From Tenodera sinensis (lineage: Eukaryota > Arthropoda > Insecta > Mantodea > Mantidae): a stretch of DNA of 64,000 nt. A program made the translations under genes and the position numbers. Positions 23,985-35,700 of the stretch are shown one piece after another (within the stretch, counting starts at the first letter, position 1; each line of letters opens with the position of its first letter). Below the pieces are notes generated by a model. That model was not told the DNA's origin, ran no database searches, and worked only from the letters and a program-made list of their open reading frames with translations. The DNA lies in NCBI GenBank assembly GCA_030765045.1, contig CM060967.1, forward strand, positions 165,740,251 to 165,804,250. Reading direction: 5' to 3'.

Positions 23985-24725
23985 CTCTACTCACTCCTGT
24001 GTAAGCTATTCTTAAAAGACTTCTCTTCTATCTGCTTCATATCAATAGAGATAGAAATTTATAGAAATGGTGTTTTTATATACATGTTTCGTTGTAGGTA
24101 CAGTGAGAAGTAGGCTTAAGCGGTAGTCAAATATTTTAAGAGCTGGTCGCTATGTGACTCCTTATATTCGATTATCTTTTCGTGTACAGGACCAAAAAAA
24201 AAAAAGGAAATGAATACACTTTACATTTGAGAAAAGTGTATTAAAACATTAAAACAATTAACAAATATTACTGAAATGGTTCACTCCACAAAAAAGAAAG
24301 TATTTGATATAAATAGCGTCTTTTAACGACATCTACATTTTTGTGAACTAAACTTTGTCTTACGGTTTACTAGTCATGTTAGTAATTGGGAGTGAAGAGG
24401 AGTTCTAAGGAAATTCCCAGAAAATTGGGTATACATTTAATTTTTTGTGAAAATACGTTACAAATACGGTATTTTCATCAAAATCGTTAGCCATTTTTTT
24501 CAGAAAATCAAACGTTTCGAAAAATGTTTGTAAAGACTGATTCGTGGTGGAGAATTTTCTTGAAACTTTTTGTGTCACACTTGAACTCAAATATCGGTAT
24601 TGAACCGACTTTTATTTTTGAGTTACCCTGTTCCTATGTATACACATATACACAAACAGACTTTGTTCTAGAACTACTTTTCTTAGCCTTAGGAGGTCGC
24701 AAAACATGTATTTACGATTAAATTC
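23985..24725 (-). repeat. rep-A copy, reverse, diverged
   Basis: Starts actttctctactcactcctg. It carries gtagtcaaatattttaagag, then ggttcactccac, cttacggtttactagtcat and ttgaaccgacttttattttt, and ends near gcaaaacatgtatttacg. The CA tract is reduced to a few units. Confidence 0.75.
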
Positions 24726-25299
24726 TGATATAAACTTATTGAATTATAGGATTTCATATGACTTCATTTCCATGTTTGAAATCGTTTTCTACAATTATTT
24801 ATAGTGCATTAGTTATGGGAACACAACAGAATTAGAAGCATCAAATTCTTTCTTTCATGAACTATTTAAAACGCCCTTTTGGTTACATATGGTTAAGTTG
24901 TAATTGTTAAATTCCTGACCAACGTTTTGTGTTCCACTTGATCGAAGGTCATGTTGACATGCGACTCACTTCATCGCCTTACCACACGCAGCATCAATAG
25001 TTAAGTACTTGCCAAGTTCATTAAGGACTTAGCTGTTCACCACGACCTTACTTTCCGGATACAGTGGAAGTGTACACAGATGATGATTTGACGCGTCGAT
25101 TATGGGCATTCTTAAACTCGCGGACGCGAACATATTAACACTGATTCATCACAGGTTTCACAGCTAATTCCGCTACCTAAGAAACTTAATAGGTGTCAAA
25201 CAAGAGAACTTGCAGGTAAACCATCATCTCCCAGTGAAGAAGGGAATACAAACACAGAGAAAAATGCCTCGGTACCTAAATGTCACACAGCAGTTTTCT
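24726..25299. other. No gene seen
   Basis: Unassigned. Confidence 0.35.
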
Positions 25300-25506
25300 C
25301 TAGCTTCCCTCTCTAGCGAAAGTTAAAACCACCACTATCCCCAGAAGAGCTTTCTGGGGATTCGAAGACCTTACTTCGATTATCCGTTTCTCAAAGCCTA
25401 CATAATAGCTCGACGGATCTGGAACTCCCCAGAAGCTAAACTTCTCTTCAGTGAAACAAGTAAGCAGGGTATCACAGGGAACGAGGAAGCCGATGAAGCC
25501 ACCTAG
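25300..25506 (+). pseudogene. LINE fragment, RNase H-like tail
   Basis: A frame ending at TAG 25504 reads SKQGITGNEEADEAT. This resembles the GI-x-GNE-x-AD block of the RNase H domain carried by I/Jockey-type LINEs, where the D is a metal ligand. Preceding residues (KAYIIARRIWNSPEAK) are unassigned. Only this tail survives and no flanking duplication was seen. Confidence 0.5.
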
Positions 25507-25769
25507 AGACTCATGCAACATGTCACTGAGTGTACAGTATAATGAGCCTCAGTTACTTCTGTTTTTATTACATTATTTTATTACATTATTGTTACCTACA
25601 CCTTGCGGATGTCAACATTACGCCGCAGCACAACTTTCAGGCTCGTGAAATGGTGAAGCGCCATTGGAAATAGTTCCTTACCACATTGCGTATATTATCG
25701 CTTATTTAATACTTTCAAGTAATGAACGGGGTGAATAAATACCGTAATTCAACTTAGAAAACATTTAAA
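25507..25769. other. No gene seen
   Basis: Unassigned. Confidence 0.3.
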
Positions 25770-25925
25770 CATGGGCATATTTTACTTCCATTTATTGTCA
25801 ACGTTTACGAAACGTTGTCCATGTCCTCAGGGCGGGAGGATTTGCTTCAAACTCTTTGTGTCGTATCTTAGAGCTTAAATCGATGTTTGTTACTTAACCT
25901 CATGTTTGAGTAATGTTGTTTCCAG
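25770..25925 (-). repeat. rep-A fragment, reverse
   Basis: Carries the reverse core around aggcgggaggatttgcttca-like text and cgtatcttagagcttaaatc. Both ends are missing. Confidence 0.6.
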
Positions 25926-26214
25926 AAGTAACTATCTTGCACGTCTGAAACCACACCGATGTCCTCCACGTGCCTTTTACCAGGTATGTTTAACTGCAAT
26001 CAAATGGTTAGTACAATAGGTTTTGGAAGTGGCCATTTAAAGTTATAGAATACGACATTTCAGCATTATATTTATGAAACAATATTAACACCTACTTTAT
26101 CGGTGTTGCGGCTTAGTATTTATTTTTAAAAGAATCGGTCAAAACAAGCCCGAAAACGTACAAAAATATTTAAATCAAATCTCTCAGAACAAGGTTTAAT
26201 TATTATCCGATTGT
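25926..26214. other. No gene seen
   Basis: Unassigned. Confidence 0.3.
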
Positions 26215-26570
26215 GTACATATGATTCCACAATGTTTCGAAGGGGGGACTTAGCACCTCGACCTGTAGAAAGTGTGGTTTGGTTGTGCCCCTGATGGAGC
26301 GCCCCCAGAAGCTAGGGGTGAGGTGAGAGGATGCTAATGGTGATCCTCTCGGGGACCCGGGAACCCGGAGGTCTGCCCCGATCCGCAGTACAAGTCTTTC
26401 CGGAGAGACAATTCCCTGTCGCGCACGCCGACACTTAGAACACTGAAACACCCACCCAGCCTAAAAGGCCAAGTGGATAATTTATTCTTCTTAACCTCGC
26501 TGGAGGTATCTGTCGGTACTCCATATACCAGAAGTTCGCGGGTTCGACTGTTTGTGTGCATTGTACACGT
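26215..26570 (-). mobile_element. SINE-like element S2, copy 2
   Basis: ggggggacttagcacctcga, then aggggtgaggtgagagg and a later segment with gagacaattccctg parallel 3780-4207, so the two belong to one family. A box-B-like gcgggttcgactg on the plus strand at 26538-26550 may be from a neighbouring tRNA-like piece. Confidence 0.5.
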
Positions 26571-26574
26571 GAGT

Positions 26575-27112
26575 AAAAATCTAATGTGTTACACTCACAT
26601 GACTTTCTCTACTCTTGTACCAGTTATTCTTACAAATTCTTATTCCTCTATCTTATTCGTGTTACTTGAGATAATCATTTGCAGAAATCATCTTATTACT
26701 AATTGTCTTGTAGGTACAAGGGGAATATGGCAATACAGTAGGGTTTGAGCGATAGTCAATCTAAATAAGCCTTAGAAATTCTGCTCTCTTTTCGTGGCTA
26801 AGATATAAAAAGATGAATAACTATCTTCCATTAGACAAGATTTTTAAGTTTTCCAAAACACACAAATAACAAGAAATATCTCTGAAGTGGTTTACTCCAC
26901 AAAAAAATCATTTGGACATAAATTGCGGGTTTTAGCGAGATCTACAGTTTTTGTACAGCAAGATTTTGTCTATCTCTTACGGTTTACGAGTTATTCAAAA
27001 GTTGTCCAGAGTTAACAGGACTATATAGGCATATCCAGAAAATTCAAAATATACATTTAATTTATTCTAAAAATATCTTAAACATGTTATTTTAATCAAA
27101 ATACTTCCTCTA
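26575..27112 (-). repeat. rep-A copy, reverse, internally deleted
   Basis: Starts gtgttacactcacatgactt, tctctactcttgtacc. The core is present to tttaatcaaaat, then jumps straight to the other terminus (acttcctctacttctagtaa). The deletion removes the CA tract and the neighbouring core. Confidence 0.8.
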
Positions 27113-27230
27113 CTTCTAGTAATAAATCTGGGAAACATGGGTGAGGAAGGTGGGCCACGGGATTCGAACCCAAGGGCTCCCGAAACGGGACACCCTTCTC
27201 GGTGAGTAGGCAGATATATGAAAATAAGTG
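27113..27230 (-). mobile_element. tRNA-like SINE head
   Basis: The minus strand has a good box B (cttgggttcgaatcccgtgg) about 40 bp after a weak box-A-like region (ccgagaagggtgtcccgttt). The body is not delimited. Confidence 0.45.
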
Positions 27231-27702
27231 AGTGTGGTGAGTGAGCCAGAGGTAGGCAAGTAGGCTCGACATGGTTCATTAAGTGAAAACTGGTTTGACA
27301 CAGACCTAGCACCAGACAAGCTTGAAACAGTAGAAATTGTTCCCTTGCGTCATTTTCAAGTGGTCGTCGTCGTAGTCGTAGTGGAGGAGGAGGTAGCCAT
27401 TTTCATTATTTGCAGAATTATAATTTTTAATTTGTTTTACGTGGCGCTGCACTGCACTCTGTTGCATATAGATGAGGGGGGAGTGGGGCAAGCTGGCGCC
27501 AACACAGAGCCAGCCGTACGTGACCGCGTTCTATGGCTTTACAGCCCCGTTCGTTCGTTCCTCTTCACCGAGACGTTGGGACTCCAGGCACTGGGTTCGC
27601 TACCCTGACTATCAATGTTCCTTGTATGACTAAAGTTTGAGAAAGACCGTGAAAAAGAGCACTGTTTTCATTGTTGTACAATAAAATAATTGAGTCGTCC
27701 AT
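27231..27702. other. No gene seen; short (GTC)n/(GAG)n run
   Basis: A triplet-rich stretch (tcgtcgtcgtagtcgtag, then gaggaggagg) lies at 27363-27393. A box-B-like gcactgggttcgctaccc occurs at 27588-27605 without a convincing box A. Confidence 0.4.
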
Positions 27703-29067
27703 TTCCAAAAGGTTCCTTGTCCAAGATGTGAAAATTTTGGGAAATACAAAAAACGTTCTACTCACAAACCGTTCATTGTGAGCAAATAATATGTTGTACA
27801 CTGATTAGTATTAACTGTTGAAGTCTTTGGGTGGAATTACAGCTCATGGACCCCAAAGGATATTTGTAAAATAAACAAAATAACTTGGACAAGGTGCCGT
27901 TTGGAACTGCATTGTGGACAAGGGGCATTTTGGAAAACAGTGAAATGGACAAGGGAGGCTTTGGTTCTGGATGAAATTTTTAAGGCCTAATAAAACCGCT
28001 GTTTTTATGTCGTATCAACTGATTTATTCATATAAAAGTTACCAAAGCTTTACATTAATGTGTAGGAACAAATATATCCGCCGTTACACACCTGAATCAT
28101 CAACATCTCGCATTGGACCACCCCATTTTCGTCCTCCGATGCATCTTCATTATCTTTTTCACAATCTGGAAAGATGATATTTTTGTAGAAGAGCAAGGCA
28201 GGTAAGGTCAACCAATCTTCACCATAATGAAGTCCCAGTAATTTATTGATGTCATCTCTTTTTGTTTGCATCTCGGGAATGCGAACAGCAATCTGCTCTG
28301 GATTAATCTCTGCTACCTTCCTCTTTGGCTTAAGAACCTTTCTTGCAATGCCCACGTCTGCATTGTGTGCTGGCTCTCCACGAACAAGAATATCTGCACT
28401 CAGTGTTTTTTCTCGCGTGATAATAAATCTCTTGCTTACGGCGAATTGAAAGTGCCAGTTGTTAGGTTTCTTCAGAATTTCTCCCATTGCTGCTTTCCAA
28501 TTGCACACATTGAAGTCCCCACTTATCTTTAGCATAGTCCCATACTTCTCAAAAATTTTGTAGTACTGTTCTGGGCTGGATATCGTACTCGAGCCACGGC
28601 CGTGCTCGAGCCAATAATTCATCTAAGTATTATGAGCTTCCTGAACGTTGGAATTCCAATGTTTTGGTTGTAAATGTTTGTGAAAGCAATGCCACTAACA
28701 GGACAATATGTATTACTGCATTGCAATAAAGCAAAGAGGTAAGAATTCACCTCTAAGTAAAAACCGATGAGAGATACCACCCTTGATGGACAAGGGTCAT
28801 TTTGAAACTCAATATTGTATCATGCTTATCCTTGCAATGGGACAAGGAACCATTTGTTGCTGTACATTATTACGTTCGCCATATTGGATTCGTGACATTG
28901 GACAAGGGCCACTTTGGAACTGCATGCAGTATTTCAATGCGTTTTAAACGGGTTTTGGGGCGTTTTGGAAGTGTAAGACATAATGCATTTCGTAGAGAAT
29001 GCACAGACGAAGCCATTACTACCAAAACTTCAAATTGTCAAATTAGTGGACAAGGAACCCTTTGGAA
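27703..29067 (+). repeat. Dispersed 22-nt motif, eight copies
   Basis: The pattern TGGACAAGG-x-x-C-x-x-TTTGGAA, with small variations, occurs at 27885-27906, 27914-27935, 27945-27966, 28786-28806, 28838-28859, 28898-28919 and 29046-29067. One inverted copy lies at 27703-27725. Copies flank the minus-strand ORF 28050-28622 and are absent inside it. I know of no family with this arrangement. Subterminal transposase-binding repeats of a DNA transposon are one possible reading. Confidence 0.6.
28050..28622 (-). CDS. Unrecognised 190-aa ORF, possibly an exon or transposon-derived
   Basis: This is the longest non-repetitive open frame in the window. The product has a lysine/aromatic-rich middle (NNWHFQFAVSKRFIITR, then ILVRGEPAHNADVG), a KPKRK basic stretch, and an acidic segment near the C-terminus (CEKDNEDASEDENG). 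This is more protein-like than other frames here. An AG lies directly before the ATG, and CAG/GTGTGT follows codon 176 (minus-strand break near 28095/28094). The true coding unit might therefore be an internal exon, with the last 14 codons being intron. I do not recognise the family. Flanking 22-nt motif copies suggest the ORF belongs to a mobile element, and the absence of stops suggests recent insertion or constraint. A chance frame of this length is possible but unlikely given its composition. Confidence 0.5.
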   Translation of the reverse strand: MNYWLEHGRGSSTISSPEQYYKIFEKYGTMLKISGDFNVCNWKAAMGEILKKPNNWHFQFAVSKRFIITREKTLSADILVRGEPAHNADVGIARKVLKPKRKVAEINPEQIAVRIPEMQTKRDDINKLLGLHYGEDWLTLPALLFYKNIIFPDCEKDNEDASEDENGVVQCEMLMIQVCNGGYICSYTLM

Positions 29068-29267
29068 ATGGATGCCTCAATTAAGACCTTCAATGCAAAA
29101 AAATGTATTACCTCTGGACGTAATTTTAAATGCCCCATTGCATGTTTAAATGTCACATGTGTTTTAATGTGAGCTATCCATTAAAATATTTTGTCACTGT
29201 TTTCTCGCTATTGAGATTTTCTACATTTTTCTTTCCTCAGTTTTATTTTCAGATGTATCAAGCATAT
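29068..29267. other. No gene seen
   Basis: Unassigned sequence after the last motif copy. Confidence 0.3.
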
Positions 29268-29347
29268 ATTACTTTCTCTACTACGTTTACCATACATTCG
29301 ATGTCGAGATTTCACCGGAAATATATGTTTTGAGGCTCCCTGAATAA

Positions 29348-29381
<34 letters not shown>

Positions 29382-30152
29382 AAAAAGGCCCGTATGTGTG
29401 TGGACAGCATAACTCAGAAAGGCAAAGTCCGTTGAAGTTGGTATTTAAATTTAACGTCTTTCAAGGATGCGACACGAACATTTTGAAGAAAATTGCTCCA
29501 TCCTAAACTACCCTTTACCTACATGGAAAAAATTTGATTTTCTTGAAGATGGTCTAATGATTTTGTGTGTATTTGTTTTCTGGCACTGTGTGTTCTTTTT
29601 TTGCCCAAATGAGCCAAATCTTACCCGTAACTCCCCTTAAAATAAAAATGTTTGAGGTATTTTTATGACAAATAAAATATATATCTTAAATTTTCTGGGT
29701 ATAGCCCCTGTAGTCGTATTCACTCTGGATGACTTTTGCATAACTGGTAAACCGTAAGAGAGAAACCACATCTTACTATACAAAAATGCAGATCTCGTTA
29801 AAACACACAATTTATGTCTAAATAATTTTTTTGTGTAGAGTGAACCATTTCGGAGATATGCCTTGTTATTTTAGTGACTTTTGGAGAGTTAATACTTCTG
29901 TCAAATGGAACATCGTTATTCAATTTTTTTATATGTCAACCGCACAAATAGAACGGAATTTTAAACCTTTAAAAAATTTGACTAACGCTCAAAGTCTACT
30001 TTATTATATATTCTCCTTGTACCTACAATAAAATAATTTTTGCACATGTTTATCTCAACTTACGCGAAGAAGATATAGGAATAAGAGTTTGTGAGAATGA
30101 TTAGTAAAAAAAGTAGAGTAAGTCATTGAGTGCAACACATCCGATTTTTTTA
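29268..30152 (+). repeat. rep-A copy, nearly complete
   Basis: Left end tactttctctactacgttta, an A-rich run of about 34 at 29345-29378, the full core, and 3' end gtagagtaagtcattgagtg, caacacatccgattttttt. An extra AT-rich insertion sits near 29560-29640. Confidence 0.85.
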
Positions 30153-30344
30153 CATTTTCAAACAAAAGTTAACATTTTGGGCCAGAAACATCAACATATT
30201 CGTAAGTTTGAAGATTTTTAGAGTGTAAAATGGAGACCTACACAAATCTAGGGTAAGTTTTAACAGCGGGTGTCTTTTTAACCTAAAGTTAAAGCACTAT
30301 ACCAAAAATTTAACCTTTTTGCTGCACAGGATTTTTTTAGTAAC
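30153..30344. other. No gene seen
   Basis: Unassigned. Confidence 0.3.
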
Positions 30345-30640
30345 GTATGAAGAATTAAGGAGCACCTGCCTCTACCGCGGAGGACCCGTATTCGATCTCC
30401 GGTATCGGCGTGGGGATTTTCTCTCCCCTGGGAGTCCTGGAGTATCTGCTGCATTCCCGAGAGCCTCAAGCTGCTGGGTAGGGTTAGGTGGCGTCAAATT
30501 GGTGTCCTGTTGCAATGGTTGGGGACCCCCTCCTTCCAGCGCACATCCTGTCCTCAGGATCTAGTCGCCCTTCGGTTCTTCTGCTCATCCCTTCCTTCCA
30601 GCTGTCACGTTGGAAGTATGGCCTTCCTTCCGATTACTCC
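30345..30640 (+). mobile_element. SINE family S1, copy 3 (diverged)
   Basis: cctctaccgcggaggacccg, a box-B-like gtattcgatctccgg and cggcgtggggattttctctc match the S1 heads at 18.6 and 21.6 kb. The body diverges after about 100 bp. Confidence 0.6.
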
Positions 30641-30704
30641 TAACTGCTAACTCCTACCTTCTGTCAATTATTTTAATGTAGTTATTACGACTATTCTTTT
30701 CAAA

Positions 30705-31385
30705 TAGCTGTTTTACTTTCTCTGCCGCGTACGTAGCAGAAAAGTATTATATTCCACAGAAAATGTGATCGATGTCGGTGTCCAAAAAAATTAGAATTTG
30801 TGTGTCTAAGGACATTACTGAAAAATAAATAGTCGGTTAAATACGAAAGTTAATATTGTTCATTTATTATTACAACAAAAAGGCGACAAATAGTGGATTC
30901 TTTTAAATTTAATTAAAAAAAGTAATTTATTCAATTCTCTATGAATATAGCCATAAATTCAGAACCTTCAAAGAATAATAATTCAGCCAGGTGATAATTT
31001 TTTTATAAAAATATTTTTTTATAGAAAACTACAAACTTTCCAACCTTTTGGTATTACTTTCTTGTTATTCACAACATGAGAAATTCGCTGTTAGTCTGAC
31101 GGATCATTTCACTTCCATCCTGTATAGAGACACACAGGGCCCTTTTCTAAAAAAATTTCTTGGATTCAAGGGACCTCAAAACGGATGTTTCTGGTGAAAT
31201 CTCGACATCGAATTTTTGGGTGGAATACAAAACTTCCTCTACTTAGTAGTACAGAAGGTAAAAATGCTTTGTTTTTTTTCTTATTGAGGGAGCCTCAAAA
31301 CATTTACAGTGGTCTCGATATCGAAATTTTGGGTCGATTACAATACTTCGTGTACTTACTGCATGTAGTAGAGAAAGTAAAAATG
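30705..31385. repeat. Cluster of rep-A termini in both orientations
   Basis: 30710-30780 is a forward left end (tttactttctctgccgcgta). 30800-31110 is unassigned AT-rich DNA. 31115-31262 is a reverse copy of the same end (gggtggaatacaaaacttcc, then agtagtacagaaggta). 31275-31385 repeats that end again (gggtcgattacaatacttcg, then gtagtagagaaagta). The last two are a direct tandem duplication of one terminus. Confidence 0.7.
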
Positions 31386-32011
31386 TGTACAAATGTAATA
31401 AAATTGACTCTTAAAATTGCTTTAATTTTATTCAAAATGTTTTGAACTACTATATTTTCCATCATGTGCAAAGGTATGCAAAGTCATAGAAGTTCGGCTG
31501 TCTTTCAATTAGTAGGTATAAGATGTCAACAAAAAGCATATTAATTTCCGAAACATCCGTTGCAAAAATGGAGGTCTTTGGAACAAGGGAGTGAATTTGT
31601 ATGCACAGTGAGCGTTGAAGTGCACATTTTTTAATTTTATTGCGAGCGTGTGGCTGGAAGAGGGGGAATACAAATCGCAGAGTGGGAAGGTCGGTTCGGG
31701 TCGGGTGCCTCCAACAAAAGAGCACAAATAAAAGTAATCAGCAGCTATCACATTAATTCTGCTGCTGCTGGAACCTGGAGCGAGCAAGAAGATATTTGTA
31801 GACCTGTCTTCTTGACGGTCTACCACATCCATCTCATCTCCACTGCAACACGCCTTTTCGGATGAGCTTATTGACAGCATCTTTGTTGCCCTGCGCATTA
31901 CAACGTTCTGCCTTAATACCTACACGTGATTATCATATCCTATTCATTTAGTAACATAAACATCCTTTACAAAATGACCTAATCCAGGAAAACACCGGAG
32001 TTAGTTGATAA
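31386..32011. other. No gene called
   Basis: Overlapping frames of 71-129 codons exist on both strands (31462-31898), without recognisable motifs. The GC level is somewhat above the surroundings. Confidence 0.35.
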
Positions 32012-32525
32012 GAGGTTTGCCCAATAAATAATTCCTCATACTTTTAACTCCAAAAGTATTTATTCCACAAATTTGAACTGTACATATCTGAAAGAATGTT
32101 TTGTCAGGTAGCTGTATTTTTCTGCATAATCGCCTTGAAGTTCCACAGCCTTCCAGTGAGACACGAGGACATATATTCCCTGTTGGTAAAAATGCACTGT
32201 GTGAAACACTTCTTCGTCGTCTTCGAAATGTCTTTCACGAATGGCATTCTTCAGTGGCCCAAAGGAGTGGAAATCTGAGGGAGCCAAATCGGGACAATAC
32301 ATTGGATGAAGTAACACTGTCCAACCCTGTTTGGCTCAAAGTGTGTGGTAGACGTTTCATCACCTGCCACAATCTGGAACAAGAAGGCCTCCCCGTCAGC
32401 TTCCAAGTGTTGCAACACATCGGAAGCAATGTCTTTTCTTTGGGATTTATGATCGACAGTAAGACTAAGACACAGAGGAACACATCTACGGGACGGCTAC
32501 TTGGACTCCCTAATGTTTCCCTTTA
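32012..32525 (-). pseudogene. mariner transposase relic with internal deletion
   Basis: On the minus strand, the frame from about 32500 reads DIASDVLQHLEADGEAF then IVAGDETSTTHFEPN, the mariner block with the first catalytic D in GDET. Another frame gives HPMYCPDLAPSDFHSFGPLK, the mariner PDLAPSDxHLF block with the third catalytic D, and a closing WKAVELQGDYAEK. The region normally carrying the second D (HDNARPH) is missing, so about 60-70 codons are deleted between the two. The left end (gtttgcccaataaataattc) resembles a mariner 3' end, but paired inverted repeats were not confirmed. Confidence 0.8.
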
Positions 32526-33283
32526 ATGCGGGAGGGGTGGGTTTTGATTTGAAGGGTTCATCATACTAACAATTGATACACTCTCATTTCACTTCTCTTA
32601 ATACTGTCCTTTTCGTGCCGACTCGTTTATATACCCAAGAAATTTGACATATCTCGAAGCTTCTCGTAACAAACTGGCAGTCAAGCTTCTCGAACTATCT
32701 GGAAACGGCCTTTGTTTATACCACGCGATGCCTAGCCACGTAGTGGTGTGAGGTAGCTGACTTCGAGGGTCCTTTGATGTGCCGCTGTCGATAGAATATG
32801 ACAATATAAGTTAATTCTTACATGAACTGCATAACTGTACGCGAGTAACAATGCTAAATAATTGTGAGATATAGCTATTGGTTACTATAGCAGACAAGTA
32901 CACGTTAAAACTCAGCATGGTGATGGAAAAGCGTCATAACAATTATCTTGATCTTTACTTGTAGATCTTTGAGGCTACCCACTGAAGAACTTCTGAGCAG
33001 ATTCGCCACAGAATTCCATAAAATAGCTATAGGTCCTGAAATATTTCTTTATGAAGAGCTTGTACAGTCTTCCCCGTCAATGCTGTCACATGCAATATCG
33101 CTGATACCGTTGTATACACCTGTTTACCTGCATGACTGTAAAATTATACAGCGGTGGTGTTAACTAAAGGCAAATAGACAACAAAGGAACAATTAAAAGT
33201 AAGCGTTTACAAAATACTCTCTTATATCCTACGAAGAGCGTTCGATTTACAATACTTTTATACCATATAAATGATTCAATATG
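32526..33283. other. No gene seen; possible diverged rep-B
   Basis: 32575-32800 has an ordered but weak resemblance to rep-B (cactctcatttcacttctct, a TATA-like cgtttatatacccaag, then ttctcgaactatctgg). The rest is unassigned. Confidence 0.35.
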
Positions 33284-33574
33284 CATTAAAACCTCGTTTA
33301 TCTGGACTAACTGGAAAATCGAAAATTCGGATAATCTGAGTTATATGGGTAATAAGCAAATCAAAATTCTTAAATCCTTAAATAAGCAGACATGCCGTTT
33401 ATGACGATAAAAATCTATGTCTTGTGACAAAATTATATACAGCACATAGTATGTATTGTTCAAAAGACATTAGAAATACAAAAATATGAATATTAATCAA
33501 ATAAAGTCACATTTCTTAACAAAGAATTGATCTACATGTGTGGCGTTTGAACGAAGTACGGCCACACAAACGCT

Positions 33575-34015
<441 letters not shown>

Positions 34016-34017
34016 GT

Positions 34018-34263
34018 TCAGCTGGAGTGGGGTCGGCCTGACGCTCCAAGTACGTCATAATGTTCGTCAACTTTTAATTCAGCAGCTATTTTCTTCAATG
34101 TTTCTCCTTTAGTAACATGCAACATTTTATCTACCACCTTCTTTCGCTTTGATGTCATTTTAAATTTGTATAGGTACTGAATTGCACTCCAAACTCTTTG
34201 ATAAGACACAAAAACAATCCGGTTGAAACACGTGATAAACTTATTGACACGTGCCGTTTGCAA
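34018..34263 (-). pseudogene. Tigger/pogo transposase N-terminal HTH remnant
   Basis: From an internal Met the minus-strand frame reads MTSKRKKVVDKMLHV then KGETLKKIAAELKVD. This fits the KRK..x-KL-x(2)KGE..x(2)IA-x-E-x-V pattern of the pipsqueak/CENP-B-type DNA-binding helix-turn-helix that opens pogo/Tigger transposases. Homology ends about 31 residues in, just before the TTA tract. The upstream 40 codons of the open frame are probably non-coding leader. Confidence 0.6.
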
Positions 34264-34605
34264 ACAGTAGGAAAACTGAGAATATTGAGGGAGCTGTAGT
34301 GATCAAGGTCAACACTTTCTTCCGGTGCTATTTATAGCTAGTGAGACAAACCGCGTCAGTACCGTGTGACACACTACTAAATCTTTCTTAAACTCAACAG
34401 ATAGCATTTTGCAGTACGTACATGTTACCATAATGTATTGTCCAATTTATTTAGGAATCGTACATTGAATCAAACTAAAAAGCTAATATTTGGTGTGCTT
34501 ATAGCTACGTTCTTACTATCATAGTTAACTTAATAATCTAATGCGAACGTTAAATCTTTTTATAAAAATATCTACAAATATAGTCGGGATAAACGAGATT
34601 TACTG

Positions 34606-34904
34606 TACTCCCCACCAAGGTGATTACATTGCTGCCACCTTCCTGGGAACTTCATTATTGCGTCAGGGAACCGTTATTTGGGGATATTACGCATCCACAG
34701 CTGCCTATAGTTCCTTACTGATGTCGAACTTTACCTTGCAGTGCGTCCTTCATGTTCCGAACAAAGACTTTCTTGTCAGGTGTATCGTAGTGATCTTTTG
34801 TCACTTTCTGGATCTTCATTCTCCAGTTCCAAGAGTCGACAACAGACTTCTACTCTGGGCTTAAGTCAAATCCCATGGAATGCAATGTGACACATCTCTT
34901 ACTT
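34606..34904. other. No gene seen
   Basis: Unassigned. A 107-codon plus frame overlaps the end of the Tigger-like element and has no recognisable motif. Confidence 0.35.
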
Positions 34905-35700
34905 CCTCTAATATGTATACTAAGTAGAAACATTACATTCCACCCAAAAGTTCACCGGAAATATGTTTTGAGGCCCCCGAATCCAAAAAGAGAAAGCATT
35001 TTTAGAAAATGTGTGTGTCTGTGTACAGCATAACTCAGAAACGAAATCTCGGTTAAAAACCAAACTTGGTATTTAAGTTTAATATCCTTCAACATTCCAC
35101 ACAAAGATTTTGAAGAAAATTCCTAACCACCCTTTACAGGCTAAATTGTTGGAAAATTGTGATTTTCTCAATAATAGTGCCAACGATTTTGATTAAAATT
35201 CAAGATATTTTTATGGTAAATGAAGTGTATATTTTGAATTTCCTGGCTATAGCCCATGTAGTCCTGTTTACGCTAGATGAGTTTTGCATAACTGGTAAAA
35301 CGTAAGAAATAGACCAAATCTTACTGTACAAAAATGTAGATCTTGTTAAAACACACAAGTTATGCCCAAATGCATTTTCGTAGAGTGAACCATATCGGAG
35401 ATAATCCTAGTTATTTGTGCGAGTTTTGCAGTACTTATACTTTAATTAGATTGAAAGTCGTTATTCAATTTTCATCTCTTTGCCCGAGCAAAGAGAATGG
35501 ACTTTGAGAGCTTTAAAAGATTTGACTATCGCTCAAAGCCTAATGTATTGCCATATTCCCCATTCATCAGCAGTAAGATAATTTCTGTAAATGTTTATCT
35601 AGACTAACAAGAAGATGGAAACATGAAGCAGAATAAAAGTTTCTAAGAATAGTACAAGAGTTGAGAAAGCCATGTGAGTGTAGCATACCACAATTTTTTA
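34905..35700 (+). repeat. rep-A copy, nearly complete
   Basis: Left end partly eroded (atgtatactaagtagaaaca, then attccacccaaaagttcacc). Short GT tract, full core, 3' end gtacaagagttgagaaagcc, catgtgagtgtagcatacc. Confidence 0.8.

Noticed and set aside
31509..31898. 129-codon minus-strand frame
   Set aside because: Overlaps an equally open 71-codon frame on the plus strand and shows no motif. It may be an unrecognised repeat body.
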